From positions 1 through 25,605 of the forward strand of contig JADGIF010000058.1 of assembly GCA_018985225.1 (NCBI GenBank): DNA of 25,605 nt, in the 5' to 3' direction. Origin of the DNA: Amoeboradix gromovi. Its lineage: Eukaryota > Sanchytriomycota > Sanchytriomycetes > Sanchytriales > Sanchytriaceae. Positions 17,537-25,605 of this stretch are shown in pieces. Below the pieces are notes generated by a model. That model was not told where the DNA came from, searched no databases, and worked only from the letters and a program-made list of their open reading frames with translations. The first letter of the stretch is position 1, and every line of letters starts with the position of its first letter. A program made the translations under genes and the position numbers.

Positions 17537-19333
17537 CTATTGATTCTTATGCAACAGCTTTCCTTCTTTCAAGCACCAATATCTCAACCATTCGTCCAAA
17601 TGCAATCTATTCTCCTCCTCAGCTGCATCTTCGGGTACAAACGAATTAAAGAAGCTAGGCAAATAAAACGGACTCAATATTATTCCAATTCCTATAGTTG
17701 CTTCCATTATTCCAATTATGAAATAGTTCATTTCAGATGCTACAATCTTAAAGAATCCCTCGCTCAAGAGACTTATAACGAATGGTGCAGATATGTATTT
17801 CAAGCAATTAAACCATAATATGTTTAATCTGAAAACTCTGTTATCGCTCATTTGCAGAGTGTCATTAAAATGCTGAATAAATATATCACCCTGGTATTTA
17901 AACAACAAGTAAAACTTCTTTTTTAGGCTGATTTCCTTTGGAGCTATCACTACAGCGCATATAGTTCCAGTCATAAACACTGCTATAGCCATAAAAGCTC
18001 GTAAATAATAGCTACCTGTGACATGATATATAAACGATCCAATTATAGGTGCCAATACCCACGATGTGTATGCTATATCGACAGAAACACTGGATAATTG
18101 ATCAGAAACCATTTGCTTGTTGTAATAGTAAGTAGCTGCAATTATTTCACCCAAAGCAACAAACATCAAGAACAGACTTGAGTTATAATAGTCTACAGGT
18201 TCAATTAGGCTAGAAAACATACAAAACACAATACTTAGCAAACTACCGAATATCAAGACATAACTAGTAACTTTAATTCTAGAGTACTTGGAATATCTTT
18301 TAGAATCTAACAATGTGGTTACAATGGATTCTAATGTAGCATGTGCGCAGTTGATGCCAAACGTTAACATAAAAATGTAATAAAGAAAACTCCAAGTGCT
18401 TGGGAAAGGTAGACGCTGAAAGAGTTGAGGATACAAAATAAATGCCAGATGGAACTTGTTGTTGGTTATGTCTAATCTGGTCCAGTTTTCATGATCTGCT
18501 ATGCAAATTACAATTATCCAGCCAATCAATTCAATTGTTATATTGATAAACACTATGATAAACGTGTCCTTCATCAGTTTCCCGTCCTTAATCTTGTATG
18601 AACCATATGCACTAGAACTGCCTATACCGATGCTAAGGCTGAAAAGAACTTGGCCTAGCGCATCCAGCCATAATCGGGCTCTAAAAAGCATCCTGAATTC
18701 AATTATTGAGACAGTATTAAGTAGAACATTCATAGCGTTAGGAAGGGTAACAGATCTAAGTAGCAACATGGTCATCATCAACATTGCCAAGGGATAAGTA
18801 AGATAGACAATTTGAGTTGTGTGTGTGACGCCTTTGTATATACTTATGAACAAAACAGTCCATATAAACAAGCAGCACAAGATAGTAATTATACACACCT
18901 CTACATTGAACACGTCTTGGTTTAGAATGTATATTTGAAAATACTCGTTTGGATTAGCTTCCCATGGAGTATAACTGCTGCGTATCATATATATTAATAG
19001 CCAACCCAAGATGACATTTAAATATGACATGCAAATAAGAGCCGCAAACATGGAAAGCATTCCGAAGCCTCGAAATGATTTCTTTATTTTATCAAAGAAA
19101 GTTATTATTCCGGTTCGATACATTTCACCACAAGATATCTCTAATGTGACCATTGTATAGCCCACCAGCCAAGAGAGAATCAGGTATGGAATCAAAAAAG
19201 TAATGCCCTCATATTTGCTTGCGATTCCTGGAAACCTAAGAAAATTTCCTATGCCTATTATGGCACTAGCAGATGCTACAATGTAGGAAAACCTACTTTT
19301 CCATCGTTCTCTTCTTCTAATTTGTTGCGGCAT
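17537..19333 (-). CDS. SLC6/NSS family sodium-coupled transporter
   Basis: Intact, unspliced, 598 residues, with about twelve hydrophobic helices and hydrophilic ends (basic N-terminus MPQQIRRRERWKSRF). It has the hallmarks of the neurotransmitter:sodium symporter fold. TM1 contains the unwound-region motif IGIGNFLRFPG (26-36; the family GN.WRFP motif, with Leu in place of Trp), including the Asn of the Na1 site. The LEI..GEMY.TG segment follows TM2, and GQVLFSLSIGIGSSSAYGSY is TM6, which in LeuT reads FSLSLGFG....YASY. SY.NVILGW is the TM3 region. Such proteins import amino acids or related amines across the plasma membrane with sodium. The sequence is closer to fungal-type members than to animal neurotransmitter carriers. 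In TM8 the Na2-site Thr/Ser pair is not obvious (NCAHATLE), so the coupling ion is uncertain. Substrate unknown. Confidence 0.88.
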   Translation of the reverse strand: MPQQIRRRERWKSRFSYIVASASAIIGIGNFLRFPGIASKYEGITFLIPYLILSWLVGYTMVTLEISCGEMYRTGIITFFDKIKKSFRGFGMLSMFAALICMSYLNVILGWLLIYMIRSSYTPWEANPNEYFQIYILNQDVFNVEVCIITILCCLFIWTVLFISIYKGVTHTTQIVYLTYPLAMLMMTMLLLRSVTLPNAMNVLLNTVSIIEFRMLFRARLWLDALGQVLFSLSIGIGSSSAYGSYKIKDGKLMKDTFIIVFINITIELIGWIIVICIADHENWTRLDITNNKFHLAFILYPQLFQRLPFPSTWSFLYYIFMLTFGINCAHATLESIVTTLLDSKRYSKYSRIKVTSYVLIFGSLLSIVFCMFSSLIEPVDYYNSSLFLMFVALGEIIAATYYYNKQMVSDQLSSVSVDIAYTSWVLAPIIGSFIYHVTGSYYLRAFMAIAVFMTGTICAVVIAPKEISLKKKFYLLFKYQGDIFIQHFNDTLQMSDNRVFRLNILWFNCLKYISAPFVISLLSEGFFKIVASEMNYFIIGIMEATIGIGIILSPFYLPSFFNSFVPEDAAEEENRLHLDEWLRYWCLKEGKLLHKNQ

Positions 19334-19417
19334 GGTCCAGTAAAGTCTCGTTGAATCTTAACTATTACTAGGTTACACATAAAACACAAAGGGTAACAAA
19401 ATTTAATAAAACTATCT

Positions 19418-20278
19418 TTACTTATTACAACAATAAAAAGTCAAGCTCACAAAAGCCAAAAGAGCATCGATTGCCAACATAATTCCAATTCCTGCGGCCC
19501 ATGAGGGCTTTATACTCCTTTCGAAGTTATTATGTTGGGCAACAGCTATTTCACAATCTTCTTTGCTACCAGGTAAATCATTACTGACACGGCAACTTCC
19601 AGACACAATTTTTGCATATAGATCAATGCTTGATACTTTGCCAGTATGAGGATCAACTGGGGGGACATCACCATTTGGACATCTTTTTGTATCAGTGTCG
19701 CGCTCACCATAACAATCATTTAATAAAGTGACGCCTGGATTACAATCGGGACCGAAATTGCAATTCTTCGTTATAAAATCCATATTGCGTTCATTTTTTT
19801 GTATAGCATTATTCAAAATTACACCTCCAAGAGGAAGTACTACTGCATTACCAGAGAGTAGTAGTACCCCAAAAACTATAGCACAAGAAAAATTGCACCG
19901 CCGAACGCATTTGTCATCCTCAGATTCCCAGCTCCTTTTTTGCTTCTTCGGAAAATGAGTACCTAACGAGCACTGTAATACAGCATTTAACATAGCCGGG
20001 GTTGGGATGTACTTTTCTACAAATAGTTTGTACTCGTTTGGATTAGAAAGCATATCAGCAGCTTTTTGAACCTCGTTAGGAAATTCTTGATCTCTAGCTT
20101 CTGAAGCCAAAGTGCCCAAGCCTTTGCGCATGTCATCAATTGTATTTTGAGATCTAATACTCAATTCCCTATTGTCCACACAGTTTCCAAACCGCTGCTC
20201 TTTAATGCAGCCCAGTAACACAGACGGAGTAACTTCTATAAGCAGATCTAAAAAACGTTTACCATTCACGTCTAGCAT
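19418..20278 (-). CDS. two-TM membrane protein with a cysteine-rich loop, unknown function
   Basis: 286 residues from the first ATG (20278). The frame is open about 30 codons further upstream, but without ATG, so an upstream exon is possible. Residues 1-130 are hydrophilic and helical, ending in a basic patch (KKQKR at 111-115). A hydrophobic segment spans about 131-155 (CAIVFGVLLLSGNAVVLPLGG). A loop of roughly 100 residues follows, with cysteines at 173, 179, 189, 200, 229 and 242 that probably form disulfides outside the cytosol. A second hydrophobic segment spans 260-283 (WAAGIGIMLAIDALLAF), and the tail is a very short CCNK. The paired cysteines suggest a lumenal or extracellular domain. 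No known family was recognised. It ends 84 bp upstream of the transporter start, in the same orientation. Confidence 0.65.
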   Translation of the reverse strand: MLDVNGKRFLDLLIEVTPSVLLGCIKEQRFGNCVDNRELSIRSQNTIDDMRKGLGTLASEARDQEFPNEVQKAADMLSNPNEYKLFVEKYIPTPAMLNAVLQCSLGTHFPKKQKRSWESEDDKCVRRCNFSCAIVFGVLLLSGNAVVLPLGGVILNNAIQKNERNMDFITKNCNFGPDCNPGVTLLNDCYGERDTDTKRCPNGDVPPVDPHTGKVSSIDLYAKIVSGSCRVSNDLPGSKEDCEIAVAQHNNFERSIKPSWAAGIGIMLAIDALLAFVSLTFYCCNK

Positions 20279-21143
20279 AGCAAAAAGGGATACCAAAAAA
20301 TTGCAATCATATCTGAGTAAGACCCATAACTCCTTCAAAAGAGAACATGAGGGAATTTCGAGACTGCCTCATAATAATAGCCCCTATCAGGACTTTGATA
20401 TCAAATTAATGTTCATGCGACTAAAATAAACACACAACACTTCTATGTTGACAGAAGAGTTTTTATTCAAATTAAAGATTTTTGACTGACGCTCCTTCTT
20501 TTTGTAACTCGGATATCTCTAGTTTTGCTTGTCATAAAAGGAAATAGCAAATTCTTACTATTTAAACCATTATGCAAAACTAGGTCAACTCTTTACAGAA
20601 TCATCTCAAAAGGCAGATCTAGTTGTGTAGAGTATTTCATATATTATCAGCTATGCTACAGTTGACAATACCGCTGTCGATCCCTCCTCTTTTGTTACAA
20701 AGAGAGCGATAAGCTTACCAATGCTTGTTCATAACATTAACAACACTAGCTTCTTTTTTAAGATATAACAACAATTTGTTTTGCTGTACTGACAATTTTC
20801 ATAGCTGTAGTAAATAACATGATCACTTCTTTCATTTCTCATTTTCTTTTCTTTGTTGTCAAAGTATTTTATATTTGTATCTAATCTAACTTCTGAATGC
20901 AAATAACCGTTCCACAAATCAGGCCTAACTTGGTTGGAATCGTTGGTTTTAATACTGTTTTTAGTGATAGTGTATAGTTTAACAAGACATATATTTCAGT
21001 ATTCATAAATTCTTGGACGGTTTTGCACAACTAATTACTCTACATCAATTTTTTATTTCTCTTCACTTTACTCAAACTGTGCATCCAGAGACCATATCGC
21101 AAATCTTTATTTAATTTTATATTATTTTTGTGACTTGTTCCAA
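20279..21143. other. intergenic region upstream of RPN1
   Basis: Divergent intergenic space serving the minus-strand membrane-protein gene and RPN1. Minus-strand frames here start at non-ATG codons and show no recognisable motif. The last 100 bp before RPN1 are T-rich. No RNA gene seen. Confidence 0.45.
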
Positions 21144-23592
21144 ATGACCCAAATGGAAGATGTTGATGAGCTAGCAATTAAAATAGACACTTTGGTCAAT
21201 AATATCCTCTCGAATACCAACCTGCAATCTAATATTGATCAATTGCGTAGTGTGATAAAAGCATCGACAACGTCTATGGTTCCTAAACCTTTAAAATATC
21301 TCATGCAGTATTATGAAAAGTTAACCCTTGTAAAATGTAGTGGTGATGACTATAAGCTTCTCCAAGATATCCTATCTTTCATTTCTATGACAGTTAACGA
21401 TCTTTCTTTGTTACATCGCATCAATGGCGGTTTTTTATCTATCGATGAGTGGGGGCATGAATATGTTAAGCACCTCAGCGGTAATTGCATCTCTTATTTT
21501 GAAGATAAAGATGAGTTAGGTGATTTAGAAGAGTCAAAGGTCAAGGCAATTGTCAATCAAATTGTGCCTTATTTTTTAAAAAATAATGCTGAAATTGATG
21601 CAATTGACCTGCTAATTGAAATGAATGATATTAATCACCTATTGTCTTTCATTCCTGATGACTTAAACACAGTTAATCGTATTGGTCTTTACCTTCTTAA
21701 AATGACGACATTATTACCTCCACCTGAAGATGTTCAAGTGTTACTAGTATTGTATGAGTTGTATTTAAACCATAACATATGCATGTCTCTTATCATGGCT
21801 ATTAAACTGCGTAATGTGTCGTTCATAGACCATTGTTTTAGTGTTAGCTCGCCGCTGTTGCAAGCCCAGTTAGCCTTCATTCTTAGTAGAGATGGGTTCT
21901 ATTATAATCCCCAACTATCTCAGACTGTGTGTTCTATATTAAGTAATACTAATCTTAGTAAATACTACATCGAATTTGCCACAAATCTTGATTTACTTCA
22001 AATTAAAACTCCAGAAGATGTTTATAAACAGCATTTAGAGTCCAGAACCACATCTACTGACTCTAACAAACACCTTACATCCTCTGCTATCGTTAATGGC
22101 CTCATTAACATCGGGTATAAATCCAATTTACCAAATGATGATCACATTCATAAATGCACTGATTTTGCAAAGTTATGCAGTATAGCCAGTATTGGTAGCC
22201 TGTATCAATGGGACATTGATGGTCTGAATCAAATTGACAAATACATGTACAATGAGAATGAGTTTATAAGCAGCGGTGCTTATTTAGCCATCGGTTTAAC
22301 TTGTATTCACATCAAACACGATAGTGATCCATGTTTGGCATTGCTACAAGATGCATTGACTAATCCGTCTCTATTAACTCGTTCTACAGCTATTATGGGT
22401 CTTGGGTGTGCTTATGCCGGTACCAACAGAATGGATGTGTTGACAGTATTGTTACCATTTATAACCGATACCTCTGTAGACATGGATCTAACTAATATGG
22501 CTGGTATTGCTTTGGGACTAATATTTGTAGGCAGCTGTCACGAAGAGATAAGCAGTGCAATTTTGCAATGCTTGATGAGTAGACCAATGACCGATGTAAC
22601 AAACATTAAGACGCGCTATCTGTATTTAGGTCTAGCATTACTCTTTCTACAGCAGCAGGACAAATGCAACGTAGTATTAGACACATTGCAAGTGCTAGAA
22701 TACAAGGAAATACCAATAATTATGGTCAAAATGTGCGCTTATGCTAACACAGGAAACATAATGAAGATACAAGAACTTCTCCAGATTAGTGGTAAAGAGC
22801 ACGGCGAATATGCTATAATTGGGATCGCATTGATGAGCAACAGTGCTGATGGTATAGATATGGCACTAAGAATGTTCAATCACATGATGCAGTTCGGAAG
22901 TAACAGACAAGCAGTGCCATTAGCTATAGGTTTACTAAGCGCATCTACACCCAAAGTACAAGTCATGGATGTACTAGGCAAGTTTAGTCACGACAGCGAT
23001 CTGCAAGTAGCTAGCAACGCAATATTTGGAATGGGACTGGTGGGATGTGGAACAAACAATGCTCGACTAGCGCACATGCTGAGAAACTTGGCAAGTTACT
23101 ATTACAAAGACAGCAACATGTTATTTATGATCAGAGTAGCTCAGGGTATGGTGCATATGGGAAAAGGAATTATAGGGATCAACATGAACTATAATGAGCA
23201 TCTAACAACATTCACAGGCACCGCAGGATTACTAGCGTGCTTAATGGGAGTCATGAATACAAAACTGATCATGGAGGCACCTTTTTTGTTGTATTTTTTG
23301 AACATCAGTGCTTACCCTAAATACTGTATGACACTGGATAGCGACTTGGAAATGATCAAAACAAATGTGCGAGTTGGTCAGGGATTAGATGTTGTAGGAC
23401 AAGCAGGAAAGGGAAAAAGAATTACAGGATTTCAAACATACGAATCACCGGTGTTGGTAAACTATGGAGAAAGAGTAGAATTAGCAACAGATCAATGTAA
23501 ATGATATTAACGTAGATAAGAGTGTAACACCCGTATTAGAAGGATTATGTATTTTAGAGAAGAATGAGGATTATATGGAAACTGACGATTAA
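21144..23592 (+). CDS. RPN1: 26S proteasome regulatory subunit RPN1 (PSMD2), two exons
   Basis: Non-ATPase base subunit of the 19S regulatory particle; it binds ubiquitin, UBL shuttle factors and the deubiquitinase Ubp6/USP14. Exons 21144-23496 and 23516-23592 join to 809 residues (yeast 993, human 908), so it is compact. The N-terminus carries the family segments SMVPKPLKYL and DEWGHEYVKHL. The toroid of proteasome/cyclosome (PC) repeats is clear: SSGAYLAIGLTC, RSTAIMGLGCAYAGT, NMAGIALGLIFVGS, and NAIFGMGLVGCGTNNARLAH, then RVAQGMVHMGKG. The C-terminus ESPVLVNYGERVELATDQ is followed, after the 19-nt intron, by SVTPVLEGLCILEKNEDY, as expected for the family. Without splicing the frame ends at a TGA inside the intron and loses the conserved tail. 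The ATG at 21144 is the first in the frame; a second at 21153 is possible. The stop overlaps an AATAAA. Confidence 0.97.
23497..23515 (+). other. 19-nt spliceosomal intron in RPN1
   Basis: The intron is GTAAATGATATTAACGTAG, phase 1. Its removal joins ATDQ-Y-K to SVTPVLEGLCIL, restoring the conserved RPN1 C-terminus. It has the same length and the same final nine bases (TTAACGTAG) as the CCT6 intron. Confidence 0.92.
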
Positions 23593-23597
23593 ATAAA
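23592..23597 (+). terminator. AATAAA overlapping the RPN1 stop codon
   Basis: The gene ends GATTAAATAAATAC. The hexamer starts on the last base of the TAA, matching the pattern at other housekeeping genes here. Confidence 0.5.
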
Positions 23598-23928
23598 TAC
23601 ATATTCAATAATATACTTTTGTTGCCCAGAGTTTAGGCAAATGATATTCAACATGGATTTAAGTGTATGTGATTTACTAATCGTATTGAAAATCATTGTC
23701 AATCAGCGACAAAAACATTTCTATGTATCTTAAGTAACTTTAGGATCGCTAGAAAGACTTGAGAAGTAAAGAACAGCAAGTTTTAGCAACGCCTTGTAGT
23801 CAAGACCTTGGGTAATTACATATGGGACCTTTCTGCGCGAGTAGTTCTACTTTGTAAAAATTGCTCCGCGGCATGATTTGGCCAAATACAAAAGCTACAG
23901 CGTTTCTGCAATTCAAGTGCTTACGCAT
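23598..23928. other. convergent intergenic spacer, nothing seen
   Basis: 331 bp between the 3' ends of RPN1 and the aminotransferase. No open frame, RNA gene or repeat was recognised. Confidence 0.5.
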
Positions 23929-23933
23929 TTATT
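23928..23933 (-). terminator. AATAAA overlapping the aminotransferase stop codon
   Basis: The minus-strand gene ends AAGTAAATAAATG: the hexamer begins on the last base of the stop codon, like RPN1 on the other strand. Confidence 0.5.
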
Positions 23934-25107
23934 TACTTTGAAAGTGTTTTGCTAGCACTGTTGATGCTTTTTCCATTTCCTCTGCAGTAGGCGTGGCAAA
24001 TGTCAGTCTAATATGCTCCTTGTCGTCAAAAACATGACCGCTTAGTACCATTATATTCTCACTTAACAGCCTGCTCATAAATTCCTCATTGTTCAAATAA
24101 GCCGGCAGCTTAAGCCACAAAAACATTCCAGCGTCAGGGCTAGAACACTCAATCTTGTTTTTCGTTAATTCACGAAGTAAAAAATCTCTTTTGTCCTTGT
24201 AAAATGATACAATGCTTCCTATATGGTTCATGAAGCCATCGAATTGTACAAACGAGTACCAGGAATGAAAAAGCTGCTGCGAGAGCGATGTGGCCTGTAA
24301 ATCGGTGCACTGCACATGCAAAACGATTGAATTTATAAACGTAGGATGTCCACTGACCATTCCCAGCCTGATTCCACTAGAAAGCACTTTTGAAAACGAT
24401 TCAAATCTTAGAACATGCCCGGTGGTATCCAAACTTAAGTAGCTTGGCAATCTTTCTGGGGTATACTGTAGATAATAATAAGGATCGTCTTCTAGTATGA
24501 CAAAGTCATGCTTCACGGCAAGTTCCAGAATCAATTTCTTCTTCTCCAAGGATGTACAAGAGCCAGTAGGGTTATTACCAGTAGGCACGGTATACAGACA
24601 TTTTGGCTTAGGCTTGTTAGTTGGCCATGATTCCAATATCTCACTCAGATGTTCAAACTGGATTCCGTTTTCATCGGTGTTCACAAAGACTTTGTAACAG
24701 TCAAAAGGATTCAAAAATGCTAAAACACCAGAATAACATGGCTTTTCCACTAAAATGGTATCATCTGGATTCAGCAACATTTCCATGGCTTTCGTAATTA
24801 AGGATTGACTTCCGTTTCCCACGCAAATATCGTACTTTGTTGGTGGACCATGAATCTTATTCTGAATTTCTTTTAAATCTGCTAGCACCTCTGGAAATCC
24901 TTGAGTCGGGCCATACTGCAATGCCTTTTTTGTATTTATTTGAATAACAGTGTTATTGACGGTACAGGAGATATTTGAAATAGGAAAAGTAGATTCATTT
25001 GGTAGTCCAGCGCCTAATAAAATCATTCCTTCCTTTATCAATGGTTGCAGTGCACGGATGGCAGATGGCTTGCGTTTTAAAGATTGCTTGGAAAGCAAAT
25101 GTTTCAT
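23929..25107 (-). CDS. PLP-dependent class I aminotransferase, kynurenine/2-aminoadipate type (AADAT/Aro8-like)
   Basis: 392 residues from the first ATG in the frame (25107), close to the roughly 425 residues of human AADAT. Fold-type I features are intact: NGSQSLITKAMEML (98-111, cofactor loop), EKPCYSGVL (121-129), TVPTGNNPTG (173-182, with the Asn that contacts the pyridine ring oxygen), LEDDPYYYLQY (205-215, with the Asp that pairs with the ring nitrogen), and the PLP lysine at 240 in ESFSKVLSSGIRLG. HIRLTFATP near the C-terminus carries the substrate-carboxylate Arg. The sequence resembles AADAT/kynurenine aminotransferase II and fungal Aro8 (lysine and aromatic amino-acid transamination). 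The exact amino donor is not decidable. The N-terminus (MKHLLSKQSLKRKPSAIRAL) is basic, without acidic residues, so it could serve as a mitochondrial presequence, although the alignable core starts within it. Unspliced; the TAA overlaps an AATAAA. Confidence 0.92.
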   Translation of the reverse strand: MKHLLSKQSLKRKPSAIRALQPLIKEGMILLGAGLPNESTFPISNISCTVNNTVIQINTKKALQYGPTQGFPEVLADLKEIQNKIHGPPTKYDICVGNGSQSLITKAMEMLLNPDDTILVEKPCYSGVLAFLNPFDCYKVFVNTDENGIQFEHLSEILESWPTNKPKPKCLYTVPTGNNPTGSCTSLEKKKLILELAVKHDFVILEDDPYYYLQYTPERLPSYLSLDTTGHVLRFESFSKVLSSGIRLGMVSGHPTFINSIVLHVQCTDLQATSLSQQLFHSWYSFVQFDGFMNHIGSIVSFYKDKRDFLLRELTKNKIECSSPDAGMFLWLKLPAYLNNEEFMSRLLSENIMVLSGHVFDDKEHIRLTFATPTAEEMEKASTVLAKHFQSK

Positions 25108-25203
25108 AAAATGAAACTGAAAACTATTATTTACTTGTACCAGGGAAATATTTAAGGTAAAATATGCCCCCAATCAAACATCTTGACTAATTTAATTGGC
25201 CGG

Positions 25204-25486
25204 ATGTCTTCGAGGACCTTCAGAACTGCTGCTATTTGTGGCAACTTGGAGACATCCATACCTCTGACGAAAAGACCAATCATTATCAGCTAGAATTTCA
25301 CTTTCATTCTCTCGCCCAAACGCGTTCGGCTTTGGCGACATTTCAAAATCGGATGCACTGGAAGAACAGGAGCAGGAAGATATGGATGAACTTGAGCATA
25401 AATTGGACGAGGAGTTAGATGATATTGTAGACGAGCAACAGGAATCTGAAAAAGATGAGAGAGTAAAAGAAGAGAAAAGAGTCTAA
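25204..25486 (+). CDS. small acidic, probably mitochondrial-targeted protein, tentatively spliced
   Basis: The 3' part is a clear coding-like frame (about 25269 to TAA 25484-25486) encoding FSRPNAFGFGDISKSDALEE followed by a highly charged, Glu/Asp-rich helical tail ending in a basic patch. It has no ATG before 25379. An ATG at 25204 opens another frame (MSSRTFRTAAI) that ends at TAG 25291. A GT-AG segment 25237-25273 (37 nt, with a CTGAC branch-like motif 8 nt before the AG) would join the two in frame, giving about 81 residues with an Arg/Ser-rich, acid-free N-terminus typical of mitochondrial presequences. This intron is longer than the two confirmed ones and lacks TTAACGTAG, so the model is tentative. 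No family recognised. The gene is divergent from the aminotransferase, with about 100 bp between starts. Confidence 0.45.
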
Positions 25487-25529
25487 GCTCTTAGAGAAAA
25501 ACTCATACAGAGCAGCGAGCGGAAAACAT

Positions 25530-25605
25530 ATGGGACATCAAATATAAAAACTAGACTAACTTTCTGTAACAACTTGGAACATTATTTCAGCTTTATTACT
25601 TTATG
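25530..25605. mobile_element. left end of a second copy of the TIR element, cut by the window edge
   Basis: The last 76 bases repeat 7607-7683 almost exactly: the 32-bp terminal repeat is identical, and the inner part differs by two substitutions and a small indel (CTGCAACAACTTTGAAC there, CTGTAACAACTTGGAAC here). The sequence breaks off at the ATG equivalent to 7681. Confidence 0.85.

Noticed and set aside
20729-20917. 62-codon minus-strand frame upstream of RPN1
   Set aside because: Starts at a non-ATG codon, has no motif, and is compatible with chance in AT-rich DNA.
1-25605. CRISPR array or prokaryotic operon
   Set aside because: No spaced repeat array exists. Spliceosomal introns, CCT6, RPN1 and AATAAA signals show the DNA is eukaryotic nuclear.

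Overview
The window is nuclear DNA from a eukaryote with a compact, AT-rich genome. The best guess is an early-diverging fungus (Cryptomycota/Rozella-like, chytrid-like or a relative of Microsporidia). Four things point that way: a PacC/Rim101-type set of C2H2 zinc fingers, Crinkler (CRN) P-loop ATPases of the kind known from Rozella, chytrids, Glomeromycota and oomycetes, a fungal-looking sodium:neurotransmitter-symporter family transporter, and introns of only 19 nt. The placement is an inference from gene content; no marker tree could be run.

Layout. 1-4.1 kb (+): a short CDC6/ORC1-like replication-licensing ATPase, then a large helical protein of unknown function; both reading frames are broken by one in-frame TAA. 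4.7-5.8 kb (-): an intact MDR-family quinone oxidoreductase. 6.0-6.3 kb (+): the C-terminal remnant of a TnpB/Fanzor RNA-guided nuclease, followed by a 17-bp inverted repeat. 6.5-7.6 kb (-): a decayed MCM10 with a stop, two single-base shifts and a 19-bp tandem duplication. 7.6-8.2 kb: a small transposable element with 32-bp terminal inverted repeats; a second copy starts at 25.53 kb and runs off the window. 8.3-9.9 kb (+): CCT6 (chaperonin TRiC zeta subunit), with one 19-nt intron. 11.1-16.1 kb (-): a Crinkler cluster made of one broken copy with header and ATPase domains, one intact ATPase plus PD-(D/E)xK nuclease copy, and one internally deleted relic. 16.6-20.3 kb (-): a three-finger PacC-like protein, an SLC6/NSS transporter and a cysteine-rich two-TM protein. 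21.1-23.6 kb (+): RPN1/PSMD2, the proteasome base subunit, with a 19-nt intron near its 3' end. 23.9-25.1 kb (-): a kynurenine/2-aminoadipate aminotransferase. 25.2-25.5 kb (+): a small acidic protein, probably spliced.

The genes are a mix of single-copy housekeeping functions (proteostasis: CCT6 and RPN1; replication: CDC6 and MCM10; amino-acid metabolism) and accessory or mobile DNA (Crinklers, the Fanzor relic, the TIR element). They are not an operon-like set. The housekeeping genes share two compaction features. The two clear introns end in the same nine bases, TTAACGTAG, which puts a likely branch point right at the 3' splice site. Several stop codons overlap an AATAAA hexamer. Four reading frames (CDC6, the solenoid protein, MCM10, Crinkler 1) carry in-frame stops after which the same frame resumes, either with family homology or, for the solenoid protein, simply open. 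Whether these are pseudogenes, sequence errors or readthrough cannot be settled from the DNA alone.
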